Of a DNA stretch of 64,000 nt, positions 43,172 to 51,956 are shown piece by piece (position 1 is the first letter of the stretch; every line of letters begins with the position of its first letter). The position numbers and the translations under genes are program-made. Source of the DNA: G963677085 sp963677085 (lineage in GTDB: Bacteria; Planctomycetota; Planctomycetia; Pirellulales; Thermoguttaceae); assembly GCA_963677085.2 (NCBI GenBank), contig CAXXFH010000006.1, positions 1 to 64,000 on the forward strand, read 5' to 3'. Below the pieces are notes generated by a model. The model was not told where the DNA came from. It searched no databases and saw only the letters and a program-made list of their open reading frames with translations.

Positions 43172-44152
43172 TTACTCGGGCGGCGAGGCGAGTTCGCCGC
43201 CAGCGATTGTCGACAGAAACCGATAGAGATCCAGCGGGATGTTCTCGCTAATAAAGGTCACATGGCCGTCGCCGAAGACGAAATTGACGCCGCCCGGGTG
43301 ACGACTGGCAAAGGCGCCGTTGGCCTTGTAGCCATACAACGGATCGCTCCCGTCCTTTGCGTAGACGCCTTCGCCGGGCATGGTATTGGGTGGGTTGTCG
43401 GTAGTGCGCAGGCAGCTTAGGTGCCGCGACCCTTGGCTCCACACGTTCTGCGACTCGACCGTATGCCCATCGACCGTCTCACCTACGAACAACGTATTCG
43501 AGAGCCCATCGGTAACATCGCGAACCCGGGTTTTCGAGCAGTAGTAGAATGCCCCGTCGTTGTCGTATTTCACTTCGAGGTTGATATTGTACGAAGGACC
43601 ATAAGTACCCGACACACAGGCATAGCTGTTCGTACCGAGACCATTGTAAAGCGGTTCGGTCAAATCAGTCGTGCAGACGAACACAGCCGGGCGTTGCGCC
43701 AGGGTGGTCTTCATGGCCTCGGTCTTCCAGCCCGTGGTCGTGCCATCGTCGGAGTCGGCTGGACCAACGCAGGGAAAAACGGCACCCTTCTCGAACGAGC
43801 CAAAGGCATCGTAGACTTGCTGCAATTCGAGAAACGGCAGCAGACACAAAAAGGCGCTGGTGCCAGGTCGCTGGCGACCTTCTTTCCCGGCACAGACGCC
43901 ACTCGTGACGCCGTCGCACCCCATCCGTCCTGGCGGAAAGACCTTGTGGGTCGACTCGTAGTTGGCCAGCGCCAAGCCGAGTTGCTTGAGATTATTTACA
44001 CACTGCGATCGGCGCGCCGCCTCTCGGGCGGTCTGTACCGCCGGCAGAAGCAGTGCAATAAGAATGCCGATAATGGCGATCACTACCAGCAATTCGACCA
44101 GGGTGAAACCGCGACGCGGTCCACGGAAGATATCCTGCCCCAGATAACCCAT
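43172..44152 (-). CDS. DUF1559 pseudopilin-like protein
   Basis: This protein of about 326 residues has a prepilin-type N terminus: a basic leader, the GFTLVELLVVIA cleavage and helix motif near residue 15, then the planctomycete-typical AREAARRSQCVNNLKQLGLAL segment. The globular DUF1559 domain ends with HPGGVNFVFGDGHVTFI. Such proteins are exported through type II/IV pilus machinery and are expanded in planctomycetes. I chose the ATG at 44152; a TTG two codons upstream is possible. The lipoprotein gene follows 61 bases downstream. Confidence 0.92.
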   Translation of the reverse strand: MGYLGQDIFRGPRRGFTLVELLVVIAIIGILIALLLPAVQTAREAARRSQCVNNLKQLGLALANYESTHKVFPPGRMGCDGVTSGVCAGKEGRQRPGTSAFLCLLPFLELQQVYDAFGSFEKGAVFPCVGPADSDDGTTTGWKTEAMKTTLAQRPAVFVCTTDLTEPLYNGLGTNSYACVSGTYGPSYNINLEVKYDNDGAFYYCSKTRVRDVTDGLSNTLFVGETVDGHTVESQNVWSQGSRHLSCLRTTDNPPNTMPGEGVYAKDGSDPLYGYKANGAFASRHPGGVNFVFGDGHVTFISENIPLDLYRFLSTIAGGELASPPE

Positions 44153-44759
44153 GGTCAACGATCCTGCTTGCTTGGGTTACCAGCTATCGAAATTCGCGCG
44201 AGCATCACACACAGAGGCCTTCCTGCTGAGCGAAAAGCCGTGGGAAAGCTCCTATGGCGACTTCCTCGCAAAACGCCACACCTCTTCTCTCAGAACCGTT
44301 GCCATCCAGTATATTTTTGAAATGCGTGAAATGCCAGCCGAATGCACTTCACGCTCCAGGCAGAAACACAAGATCTACTCGCCCGATCTTCAAGCTTGGC
44401 CCAAGACAAGAAATCTTCCAGGATTCTCAGCCAAAAACGCGTCTTCGAGACGATTTGGCTTGCTCGACGGCCCTCAAGAGGGGGTACTTGCTGTTGACCC
44501 ACAAACGACCGCCAGCTATTCTCCCTCGTTACTCCCGACGACCCCTCCAAGGATAGAACGAAAAACAACCACCAATTTGCCGGGCCGTACTCGGCCACGG
44601 CCCTCGGGCTCCGCCTTGAAAACGGTAAGTTGTTTCTTGGGCCGTCCTAAAACGGACATCGGTTGGCGTCGTCGCGGAGTTCGTTCCCGCGGATCGGCTC
44701 CTCGTAGATAATGATCACATCGAGGCGCGGATCCCTACGAATTGGACCCCAAAAAAGCC
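44153..44759. other. Intergenic with repeat R2 copy 2
   Basis: Only repeat R2 (44551-44648) was recognised in this gap. Open frames here lack protein-like composition. Confidence 0.45.
44551..44648 (+). repeat. Dispersed repeat R2, copy 2
   Basis: GCCGGGCCGTACTCGGCCACGGCCC forms a short hairpin arm pair and is followed by CTCGGGCTCCGCCTTGAAAA and GGTAAGTTGTTTCTTGGGCC. It lies upstream of the GT2 gene, like the other copies lie upstream of plus-strand genes. Confidence 0.75.
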
Positions 44760-46070
44760 ATGGACTGGGCGTTACTTTTGTTCTTCCCCCTGGCCGGTCT
44801 GGCGATTCTCCAGAGCCTGCTGTTGGTGTTGCAGACCTGGGAACACCGCCGGTATGCGCGGAGCTGCATGAACCGCAAGCGCCAGGGGTATCCGAAAGGA
44901 CGGGCCGCCGTCTTCGTGCCCTGCAAGGGACTCGATGTCGACCTGACGGAGAACCTCCGCGCCTTGATGATCCAAGACTATAACGACTACGAGGTGAACT
45001 TCATTGTCGAGCGTTCCGATGATCCGGCCTGCGAAGCCATTCAGCGGGTCATGGCCGACCATCCTTTGGTGCCCTCGCGGATGCTAATTGCCGGCCGGGC
45101 GATCAATTGTGGGCAAAAGGTCCACAACCTGCGTGTGGCCACGGCCCACCTGGCTTCCGACGTGAAGTATCTCGTGTTCGTCGATTCCGACGCCGGGCCC
45201 CGTTCTTCCTGGCTGCGAACGCTCGTGCTTCGTCTCTGGGGTCGCAACGGGGGCGCCGTGACCGGCTACCGCTGGTTCATCCCTACCCGCCCGACCGTCG
45301 CCAACCTGCTGTTGTACAGCTTGAACTCGGTGATCATGTCGTTGTTCGGCCGTCGCAGCCACCATCTGGTCTGGGGTGGCTCATGGGGTATCCGCCGCGA
45401 GTTGTTCGACCGGCTCAAACTCCGCGATGCCTGGGCAGGTACGCTTAGCGACGATCTGGTGGCCACGCAGGTGTTGCGCAAGGCCAAGGTAACCGTGGCA
45501 TTCGAACCCGGCTGCGTTGTGGCCTCGCCGTGCGACTACTCGTTGGGCGACCTGTTCGACTTCATTCGCCGCCAGTACCTTGTGACACGTTTCTATACGC
45601 CGTGGTGGTGGGGATTTGGAATCGCCGTCTTGTCGGCTAGCAATCTCTTGTTTCTGGCCAACGTGGGATTGCTCGGTGTCGGGTTGCGTTCCGACGCGGC
45701 CTGGTCGTGGGCGTCGTTGGCAATCTGCGTCATGCTCTATGGGCTGATGGCCGCGCGGGGCATGTTGCGGCAGTCGCTCGTGAAGACCTACTTTCCAGAA
45801 CATTACCAATCGCTGCGCGCGGCCCGATGGTTCGACATCGTGGCCAACCCGCTGGGTAGCTGGACACACTGGCTGGGTGTGGGCGGTTCGCTATTCGGGC
45901 AACACATCACGTGGCGATCGATCTGCTATCGCGTTTCTCGCGGTGGACAGGTGCAAATTGTCCGCCGCGACGAACATTTCGATCCGGAAGCCACCCAGGT
46001 GATCGCTGTCGATGAAACCGTCCTCTGCCTGCCGCAATCCAAGGGAGTGTCGCTGAAGAAGGCCGGATAG
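44760..46070 (+). CDS. GT2-type membrane glycosyltransferase
   Basis: This 436-residue protein has an N-terminal helix, a GT-A catalytic domain with AVFVPCKGLDVDLTENL, a DXD-type FVDSDAGP, a GGSWGIRRELFD acceptor-loop segment, an SDDLVATQ motif and RRQYLVTR in the place of QxxRW, followed by three to four C-terminal helices. This resembles ceramide-glucosyltransferase-like/HpnI-like processive enzymes that glycosylate lipids. The ATG at 44760 begins the hydrophobic helix; a TTG at 44742 is in frame. A radical SAM gene follows on the same strand. Confidence 0.85.
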   Translation: MDWALLLFFPLAGLAILQSLLLVLQTWEHRRYARSCMNRKRQGYPKGRAAVFVPCKGLDVDLTENLRALMIQDYNDYEVNFIVERSDDPACEAIQRVMADHPLVPSRMLIAGRAINCGQKVHNLRVATAHLASDVKYLVFVDSDAGPRSSWLRTLVLRLWGRNGGAVTGYRWFIPTRPTVANLLLYSLNSVIMSLFGRRSHHLVWGGSWGIRRELFDRLKLRDAWAGTLSDDLVATQVLRKAKVTVAFEPGCVVASPCDYSLGDLFDFIRRQYLVTRFYTPWWWGFGIAVLSASNLLFLANVGLLGVGLRSDAAWSWASLAICVMLYGLMAARGMLRQSLVKTYFPEHYQSLRAARWFDIVANPLGSWTHWLGVGGSLFGQHITWRSICYRVSRGGQVQIVRRDEHFDPEATQVIAVDETVLCLPQSKGVSLKKAG

Positions 46071-46089
46071 CTCAAGAAAATCGCTGGTA

Positions 46090-46225
46090 TTACTGGTTCC
46101 CACACTTTGCGTGGGAACTCGCGGTCGGACGCTTCGCGTCCCGGCCCCACCGGTGAACACCGTTTGACACTTCTCGACACAAAGCGTCGAACGCCCACAT
46201 TCCCACGCAAAGCGTGGGAACGAGA
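46090..46225. repeat. Composite palindromic repeat R3, copy 1
   Basis: The unit reads GGTTCCCAC..GTGGGAAC, GGACGCTTCGCGTCC, a CCGGTG spacer, TCGACACAAAGCGTCGA and finally TTCCCACGCAAAGCGTGGGAA with CGAG. The same order of hairpins occurs at 60598-60731. It fills the gap between the GT2 and radical SAM genes. Confidence 0.8.
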
Positions 46226-46279
46226 AGAAACGAACTGACCACTGACAACTGTCCATTGACCACTACCCAATAAGCACTC

Positions 46280-47776
46280 ATGCACGTTGTTCTCTGGGAT
46301 ACGAACCAACTCGATGCTTCCAAAGACTTTGCCGGAGGATTCGGCGTCGGAAAATACCCCGGCCACGGCGGCGTACGGGGGAAGCTCATTCGCTGGTTCT
46401 ACACCCGGGATCGACGTCCCGTGGCCCTGCTGTTTGCCCATCTCGCGGCCGCGTTCAACCGCCTGGGCCATCGGGTGGAGTATGCTGTCGACCGCGTGCC
46501 TCGCGAGGCCGACATGGTGATTTTCTCCCCGTCGCTGATCACCCTCGACCTGGAAAAGCGGCGGATGGCCGAGGTGCTCAAGCGGCTTCCCGGCGTGCGG
46601 GTGCTGGTCGTCGGGCTGGTGGCATCCGTCATGCCCGAGGCCTTCGAAGGTCTCGACGTCACCGTAGTCAAGGGCGAGGCCGAGCAGCTCTTCTGGCGAC
46701 TGGACGAGGTGCTGGCACGGCCCGGTACCGCCGTGCAGCTCGGCACGATCGAAGACCTCGACCGCCTGCCGCTGCCCGACTGGTCGCCGTTTGCGCCGAA
46801 AAATTTCCGTATCGGTTACGATTTCTGGAAGTTTCCCACCGCGTTGATCCAAGCCAGCCGCGGTTGCACGTTTCACTGCAACTATTGTCCCTACATCGTT
46901 CTCGAAAACGCCACGCGGATGCGCAGCCCCGAGGCCGTGGTCGATGAAATCCACCATGGCATTCGCCACTGGGGTTTTCGATCGTTCAAGTTCCGCGATC
47001 CGCTGTTCGGGCTGAAGCGTCCGTTGGTCTACGAACTGGCCGAACGCATCGGCCGGTTGCCGCGGAAGATTCAGTTTTCGATCGAAACACGCATTGAACT
47101 CGTTCCGCCCGAGATCTTGCGCCTGCTGAAACGCGTCGGGCTGACGAGCATTACCGTGGGTATCGAATCGCCCAACGACGAGATGCTCAAGCGCTACCAC
47201 CGGGCGCCGGTCCACGACGACAAACAACGCGAGTTCGTCGACACGTGCCGCCAATTGGGCATTCGTACGGTGGCCGGGTTTCTCATCGGTTTTCCCGAAG
47301 ACACGGGCCGTTCGATTCGCCGGGTGCTCGATTACGCCAAGCTGGTCAACCCGACGTTTGCCAACTTCAACGTCGTCACACCTTACCCGGGCACGGCCTT
47401 CTACGACGAAGTCCACGACCAGATCGCCGACCACGATTTGAGCCACTACACGGTTTACACGCCGGTGATGAAGTACGAAAACCTCAGCGGCGAGCAGATG
47501 CAAGAGTGGCACGCGAAGTGTTTTCGGCAGTTTTACTTCCGTTTCCCGTATCTGCGCGACAATGCCCACCTCCTCTGGCCCGTATTGCGGCGGTTGGGCG
47601 TGGGGCGAGGCGGCCGCACCGCGTCGTCGCCGGAAGCCCTCGGCCAGTCGGCCCACGACGGAGTGCCCAAGCCACTCAGCGGCCAAGAGCTTCTGCGCAA
47701 AAAGGGTCTGCGGACCGACGGCCCCCATCTGCAACCCGGTTCCCGCGACCAGGCCGAAAACCGCCGGACGGGGTGA
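46280..47776 (+). CDS. B12-binding-type radical SAM protein
   Basis: This 498-residue protein has an N-terminal cobalamin-binding-like Rossmann part (residues 40-150, VVVGL-type strands such as VLVVGLVASVMPE). A radical SAM domain follows, with its iron-sulfur cysteines at 196, 200 and 203 (CTFHCNYC), GGIE-like TVGIESPNDEMLKRYHR and TVAGFLIGFPEDT. Enzymes of this group often methylate or rearrange lipids and secondary metabolites; the neighbouring lipid-type glycosyltransferase makes a shared lipid pathway plausible but unproven. The last 60 residues look disordered. The start is the ATG at 46280. Confidence 0.85.
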   Translation: MHVVLWDTNQLDASKDFAGGFGVGKYPGHGGVRGKLIRWFYTRDRRPVALLFAHLAAAFNRLGHRVEYAVDRVPREADMVIFSPSLITLDLEKRRMAEVLKRLPGVRVLVVGLVASVMPEAFEGLDVTVVKGEAEQLFWRLDEVLARPGTAVQLGTIEDLDRLPLPDWSPFAPKNFRIGYDFWKFPTALIQASRGCTFHCNYCPYIVLENATRMRSPEAVVDEIHHGIRHWGFRSFKFRDPLFGLKRPLVYELAERIGRLPRKIQFSIETRIELVPPEILRLLKRVGLTSITVGIESPNDEMLKRYHRAPVHDDKQREFVDTCRQLGIRTVAGFLIGFPEDTGRSIRRVLDYAKLVNPTFANFNVVTPYPGTAFYDEVHDQIADHDLSHYTVYTPVMKYENLSGEQMQEWHAKCFRQFYFRFPYLRDNAHLLWPVLRRLGVGRGGRTASSPEALGQSAHDGVPKPLSGQELLRKKGLRTDGPHLQPGSRDQAENRRTG

Positions 47777-48297
47777 GCCTGTCCGACAGCGGCAGACCGC
47801 AAAGCGGCCGTTGCCCGTCAAAGCCAACTCAACACGTCGCGCCGTCCGGCATAACCAGCACAAGCTGGCCGTACTTCACGCCGAATAGGGTGGTACGCTA
47901 AGTGGGGGTTTCACGCCACTGGCCGCGTGTCGCTCCTCTCTTGTTCGGCTGCCATCCTCTCACCGGCCTCTCGGTTTTCTCGCCCCTTCGGATCGATCGA
48001 CAAATAACCTGCCGATTCGCCGGGCCGTGCGTCGCGACGGCCCTCGGGTTTTGCCTTGGAAAACGGTAAGTCGTTTTTCGGGCCGTCCTTACCATCCGAT
48101 GGCCGCTTCGTGTTTGCCTGGCCCCGATTCCTGAACTAGAGTTTCGATGGCAAGTTGCGAAGTTGTCGTCGGGGCACAGCTCATCAGAGGCTCCCCCCCC
48201 CGACCATGGTAGGATCCACGTCGTTTCCCACTGAAAACACACTCCTCGCACAAGCCGTGTTTCCTCTTCCTCCGTGTTGGTCGTTTACGGGATTGCC
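47777..48297. other. Intergenic with repeat R2 copy 3
   Basis: Apart from repeat R2 at 47990-48090, nothing was recognised. Small frames on both strands have a skewed composition. Confidence 0.45.
47990..48090 (+). repeat. Dispersed repeat R2, copy 3
   Basis: GGATCGATCGACAAATAACC is followed by GCCGGGCCGTGCGTCGCGACGGCCC, whose GGGCCGT and ACGGCCC arms pair, and by GGTAAGTCGTTTTTCGGGCC. It is closest to copy 1 in its first half and to copy 2 in its hairpin. Confidence 0.8.
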
Positions 48298-49419
48298 GTG
48301 TCAGCCGATCTGTCAACACAACTTGCTGGTTGGAACGATGTCCGGCACACGCTCGATGAAATTCGGGCGTGCCAAGGCGAATACGATTCGTTCTTCTCCG
48401 GCGTGTTCGATCACCTGCAATCCCTTTCGGGCGATCTCTCGCAACACAAGTCGCACTGGGTGGCCCAACGCCATCAGCAGGCGGCCTCGATGGTTGAGCA
48501 GTCGCAGTCGGTCGCCCAGCAGAGCGACGATCGCTGGGAACGATTGCTCGAGGAAACCCGATCGCAGCACGCCGAGATGTGCGACGCGCAAAAGGTCGTG
48601 CGCCAGCAGGTCGAACGTCTAGCCGCCATCGCCGCCGAGTTGGCCGAGGCCCACCGCCAGGACGCCGAGCAGGGCAGGTCCGGCCACGACAGTGCCAACC
48701 ACGACAGCGCCTCGGAGGAATCGTTGCGGCAATTGCTCGACGAGTTTCGCCAGCAGCAACAACAATGGCGCAAGTTACACGAGCAGGCCGCCTCGAACAC
48801 AACCGAGGCTTTCGGCCAGGAGCTGGCGGAAGTTCGCCGTGAACTCGCCGCCGCGCAACAGGCGCTACTCGAACGTTTCGAACAGCTTCAAGCGGCCCAG
48901 GCCAAAACAACCGGCAAACCGGCCGCCGCTTCGGCGATCGACACCGAACTACGCAAACGTCTCGACGAAATCCATCGCCTGCAACTCGAGTGGTCGCAGT
49001 CGGCTCCCGCAGCCGCGGCCGACGACGATCCCCTACGACAGCAACTTCAGGAGATGACCACCCAGCAGGCGGCCTTAGATCAAGAACGGGCGTCGCTGGA
49101 AATCGAGTTGGAGTCGGTCCGTGGCCGAGCAGCCGAACTGGCCGAGTCGTTGGCCGATGAGAAACGCCAAACGCGTCGCCACCAAGAAGAATTCGCCGAA
49201 GAACTTAAACGCATGCGCGGGCTGTTGGAACTGATGTCGTATCGGATCAGCGAAACCGCGCCGGCCCCGGCTACACCCGTCCAAGCAACCCCGACCACGG
49301 CAGGCGCCGCTGCGGGTACTACGGCCGACAACGGTGCCGATCCAGTACTCGACTCCGTGATGGCGCAGTTCGAGATGCTCCAACGCGATCTGGCCCGACG
49401 CCGCAATACCAAGGGATGA
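48298..49419 (+). CDS. Long coiled-coil protein
   Basis: This protein of about 373 residues is dominated by Gln/Glu/Ala-rich heptads (for example LRQLLDEFRQQQQQWRKLHEQ and LEIELESVRGRAAELAESLADEKRQ), so it is a long coiled coil ending in an Ala/Pro/Thr-rich linker and a short helix (VLDSVMAQFEMLQRDLARRR). I chose the GTG at 48298 (SADLSTQLAGW); a TTG at 48274 is in frame. It heads a run of genes with an FGE-domain protein, a GTPase and a GAP1-like protein, so it may be a structural partner. Confidence 0.72.
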   Translation: MSADLSTQLAGWNDVRHTLDEIRACQGEYDSFFSGVFDHLQSLSGDLSQHKSHWVAQRHQQAASMVEQSQSVAQQSDDRWERLLEETRSQHAEMCDAQKVVRQQVERLAAIAAELAEAHRQDAEQGRSGHDSANHDSASEESLRQLLDEFRQQQQQWRKLHEQAASNTTEAFGQELAEVRRELAAAQQALLERFEQLQAAQAKTTGKPAAASAIDTELRKRLDEIHRLQLEWSQSAPAAAADDDPLRQQLQEMTTQQAALDQERASLEIELESVRGRAAELAESLADEKRQTRRHQEEFAEELKRMRGLLELMSYRISETAPAPATPVQATPTTAGAAAGTTADNGADPVLDSVMAQFEMLQRDLARRRNTKG

Positions 49420-49490
49420 CCGGAAACACAACGGGAGAATGCTATAAACAATAGGGTAGCCGTTCATGGCCGTTGTTTTTTTCGACAACT

Positions 49491-49593
49491 ATTGGGGCCT
49501 GCATTGCTTGCGGAACGAGGGCGACCAACGGGAGCCCGGTTCGCGGGGACAAAACGCAACGAAATGTTCCACAATTAACCTCGGAATCAATAA
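49491..49593 (+). repeat. Dispersed repeat R1, copy E
   Basis: The arms are TTGCGGAAC (49508-49516) and GTTCCACAA (49566-49574). It is nearly identical to copy C (34231-34335) and lies 39 bases before the start of the FGE-domain gene. Confidence 0.85.
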
Positions 49594-49632
49594 TAGCATA
49601 GCGCACCTTCAATTCACACATCGGAGAAGACC

Positions 49633-51000
49633 ATGGGCTCACGTTGCCGCATCGTGGTCCTGAGTACGATTCTGTTATTCAGCCTGATTAATCTCGGTAT
49701 TGGCTGCTGGTACGTTCAACCGATTTTGGCGGCGTCCGGGGCAATGGGATGTTGCTACCTGGCCTTGCGCGTGGCGCGGCTCAGACGCACTTCGTTGGGC
49801 ATCAACCAATCCCAAACGTCGGACGATTCGGCGACTTCGTCCCCGACGGTGGTTCGACCTGCCCAGCGCGAACCGGTCGATCCCAACGATACCGAGGCGT
49901 TGGTCAATCAGTTGCTCGAGCAGGGCCGCTACGCGCTGCTGCTGCGTCCACAAATCGCCAACACGCTGGACGATGTTCGTTTCGGCCGGGTGCTGGACGC
50001 CCTGCAAGACGGTGCCGCCCTGGTGCCGGAGGGCGAAGTCGTGTTGGGCGGCGTCGACGCCGCATTGGACGACGGCCACCTCACACCCGACGAGATAATC
50101 GCTACCCAGGGACGCGTGGTGAAAGTCCGAGGGCTTTTTCTCGACCGCTACCCGGTGACGAACGTCCAGTATTACGAATTCGTGGCCGCCGGAGGTTACC
50201 AGCAGATGTCGCTTTGGGACAAGGGGATTTGGCCGGCAGTTCTCGACATGGTCGACAGCACCGGCGTACCAGGTCCGAAGTACTGGCAATATGGCTGCTT
50301 TGCCCCCGGCCGGGAGCAACACCCCGTGGTAGGAGTGAGTTGGTACGAGGCCTGTGCCTACGCCCGATGGGTCGGCAAGCGGCTGCCCACCGACGCGGAA
50401 TGGGTAAAAGCCGGCAGTTGGCCGGTCACCCTTTCCGAAACCAACCGGTCGCAACGGCGCTATCCGTGGGGCGACACCATGGATCGTCGCAAAGCCAACC
50501 TCTGGGGCTCGGGCACCGATGATACCGTGCCGGTGCAGGAATATGCCGACGGCGGCAGTGTGGGTGGTGTTTCCCAACTAATCGGAAACGTCTGGGAATG
50601 GACCTCGAACAACTTCTCGCCCGTCGACCCGTATGGCAACCATTATCAAGTCGGTAATCCGATGAAAAGTATCCGCGGAGGGGCCTTCGACACCTATTTC
50701 GATAACCAAGCCACCTGCCAATTTCAAAGTGGAGAAAACCCGTTGAGTCGCCGTCACAATATTGGCTTCCGTTGCGCGGTGGGTGTGTGCGACTTGCTGT
50801 TGGCGCAAAGTGGACGGCCGGCAGACGTGTCGGCAAACGTTGACACTCCGCCCGACGCCAGCGTTCCCTCCGACTCGAAGGCCCCCTCGGACACGGCCGA
50901 GGTGCAAGCCGACGTGGCAATCGCGCCGGCCGACACCACGGCAGCCGACATCACGGCGGCCGATGCCCAGGTTTCCAAGTCTGAAGAGGTGCCCGCATGA
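49633..51000 (+). CDS. Membrane-anchored FGE-sulfatase-domain protein
   Basis: Two hydrophobic segments at residues 5-50 anchor this 455-residue protein. Residues 130-390 form a formylglycine-generating-enzyme-like domain: DRYPVTNVQYYEFVAAGG, HPVVGVSWYEACAYARWVGKRLP, GNVWEWTSN, SIRGGAF and RRHNIGFRCAV. Many such domains do not modify sulfatases and serve as binding or effector modules instead. A long Asp/Ala/Thr-rich tail follows. GGAGAAG lies before the ATG. The stop overlaps the GTPase start (ATGA), so the two proteins are probably made together. Confidence 0.85.
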   Translation: MGSRCRIVVLSTILLFSLINLGIGCWYVQPILAASGAMGCCYLALRVARLRRTSLGINQSQTSDDSATSSPTVVRPAQREPVDPNDTEALVNQLLEQGRYALLLRPQIANTLDDVRFGRVLDALQDGAALVPEGEVVLGGVDAALDDGHLTPDEIIATQGRVVKVRGLFLDRYPVTNVQYYEFVAAGGYQQMSLWDKGIWPAVLDMVDSTGVPGPKYWQYGCFAPGREQHPVVGVSWYEACAYARWVGKRLPTDAEWVKAGSWPVTLSETNRSQRRYPWGDTMDRRKANLWGSGTDDTVPVQEYADGGSVGGVSQLIGNVWEWTSNNFSPVDPYGNHYQVGNPMKSIRGGAFDTYFDNQATCQFQSGENPLSRRHNIGFRCAVGVCDLLLAQSGRPADVSANVDTPPDASVPSDSKAPSDTAEVQADVAIAPADTTAADITAADAQVSKSEEVPA

Positions 51001-51956
51001 CAAAAAGCATGATTCAACCGCTGGAGTCGTGTCGGCTGATCCAATATGCGGTGCCGGTACCGTGTCACATTTGCGGGACCGACAACACGCTGGATTCCGA
51101 GTTTTGCAACCACTGTTTTGCGCCCATGGCGCTGGCCCATCAATCGTGCGGTCGAAAGACGCAACCCCAGATGTTGGCCGCGTTGGGAGCCAGCGGCGCG
51201 GGGAAAACGGTTTACTTGGGCATGCTGATCGACATGCTTTCGCGGCAGCCCGAACGTATGCAACTGCTCGCCCGGGGAGCGTTTTCCATCACCCTGCAAC
51301 AGACCACGCTGGCGGCCTTGTCGCGCTGCGAATTTCCGCAGAAGACCCCCAACGAACCCGACCGTTGGAATTGGGTACACTGCCAGATTCGCCGTCGCCA
51401 GCAACGTCAACCGTTGGAATTGATTATGCCCGACATGGCCGGCGAGGCCCTGTTGGAAGAGGTCGACCATCCGCACACGTTCCGTGTCGTGCGATCGTTT
51501 CTGCAAAAGTGTACCGGCGCGCTGGTGCTGATCGATACCATGCGGTTGGAGGAATCCTCGCAGGATCAGGACTATTTCACTCTGAAACTGTTGACCTACC
51601 TGAACGAACTGGACAACGACGACTCGGACGACACCCGCTGGCAGAAGTCGCTTTCCTGGAAGAACCGGCCGGTGGCGTTGGTCTTCAGCAAGGCCGACCA
51701 CTCCGATCTTTGTTCGGACGATCCGGAGGGCTACGCCAAAACTCAAGCCCCGGCGTTGTGGCAGTTTTGCCAGGAACGGTTCCACCGCCATCGCTTCTTT
51801 GCCGCCAGTGTAGCCGGGACGTGCGTTTACCGCGAGTCGTTGACCGAAGGGCGCATGCAGGTGCCGCTGCGGATCGAGCCGCAAGGTGTCGTGGAGCCCT
51901 TCCAGTGGTTGCTCGAGGAACTCGACTCCCTTGCGGGAAAACGGCCGAAGCGTTGA
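50997..51956 (+). CDS. Zinc-ribbon TRAFAC-like P-loop GTPase
   Basis: The first 50 residues hold a zinc ribbon (Cys23, Cys26, Cys37, Cys40). A GTPase domain follows with G1 GASGAGKT (64-71), a Walker B/G3 segment LIMPDMAGE and a G4-like FSKADHSD. This fits the TRAFAC/double-GTPase-like proteins that occur with GAP1-type partners in predicted conflict systems; I recall the family from general knowledge and did not search. Its start overlaps the FGE-gene stop by four bases. No membrane segment is present. Confidence 0.78.
   Translation: MTKSMIQPLESCRLIQYAVPVPCHICGTDNTLDSEFCNHCFAPMALAHQSCGRKTQPQMLAALGASGAGKTVYLGMLIDMLSRQPERMQLLARGAFSITLQQTTLAALSRCEFPQKTPNEPDRWNWVHCQIRRRQQRQPLELIMPDMAGEALLEEVDHPHTFRVVRSFLQKCTGALVLIDTMRLEESSQDQDYFTLKLLTYLNELDNDDSDDTRWQKSLSWKNRPVALVFSKADHSDLCSDDPEGYAKTQAPALWQFCQERFHRHRFFAASVAGTCVYRESLTEGRMQVPLRIEPQGVVEPFQWLLEELDSLAGKRPKR

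Noticed and set aside
46090..46225. CRISPR array made of short palindromic repeats
   Set aside because: The hairpins differ from each other and there are no regularly sized spacers or cas genes.
44742..47776. HpnI/HpnJ hopanoid assignment for the GT2 and radical SAM pair
   Set aside because: The order resembles hpnI-hpnJ, but the N-terminal sequence of the radical SAM protein does not look like HpnJ, so only general names were given.
45926..47863. 645-codon minus-strand frame opposite the radical SAM gene
   Set aside because: It spans a gene boundary and a repeat and shows no motif, so it is a GC-driven shadow frame.
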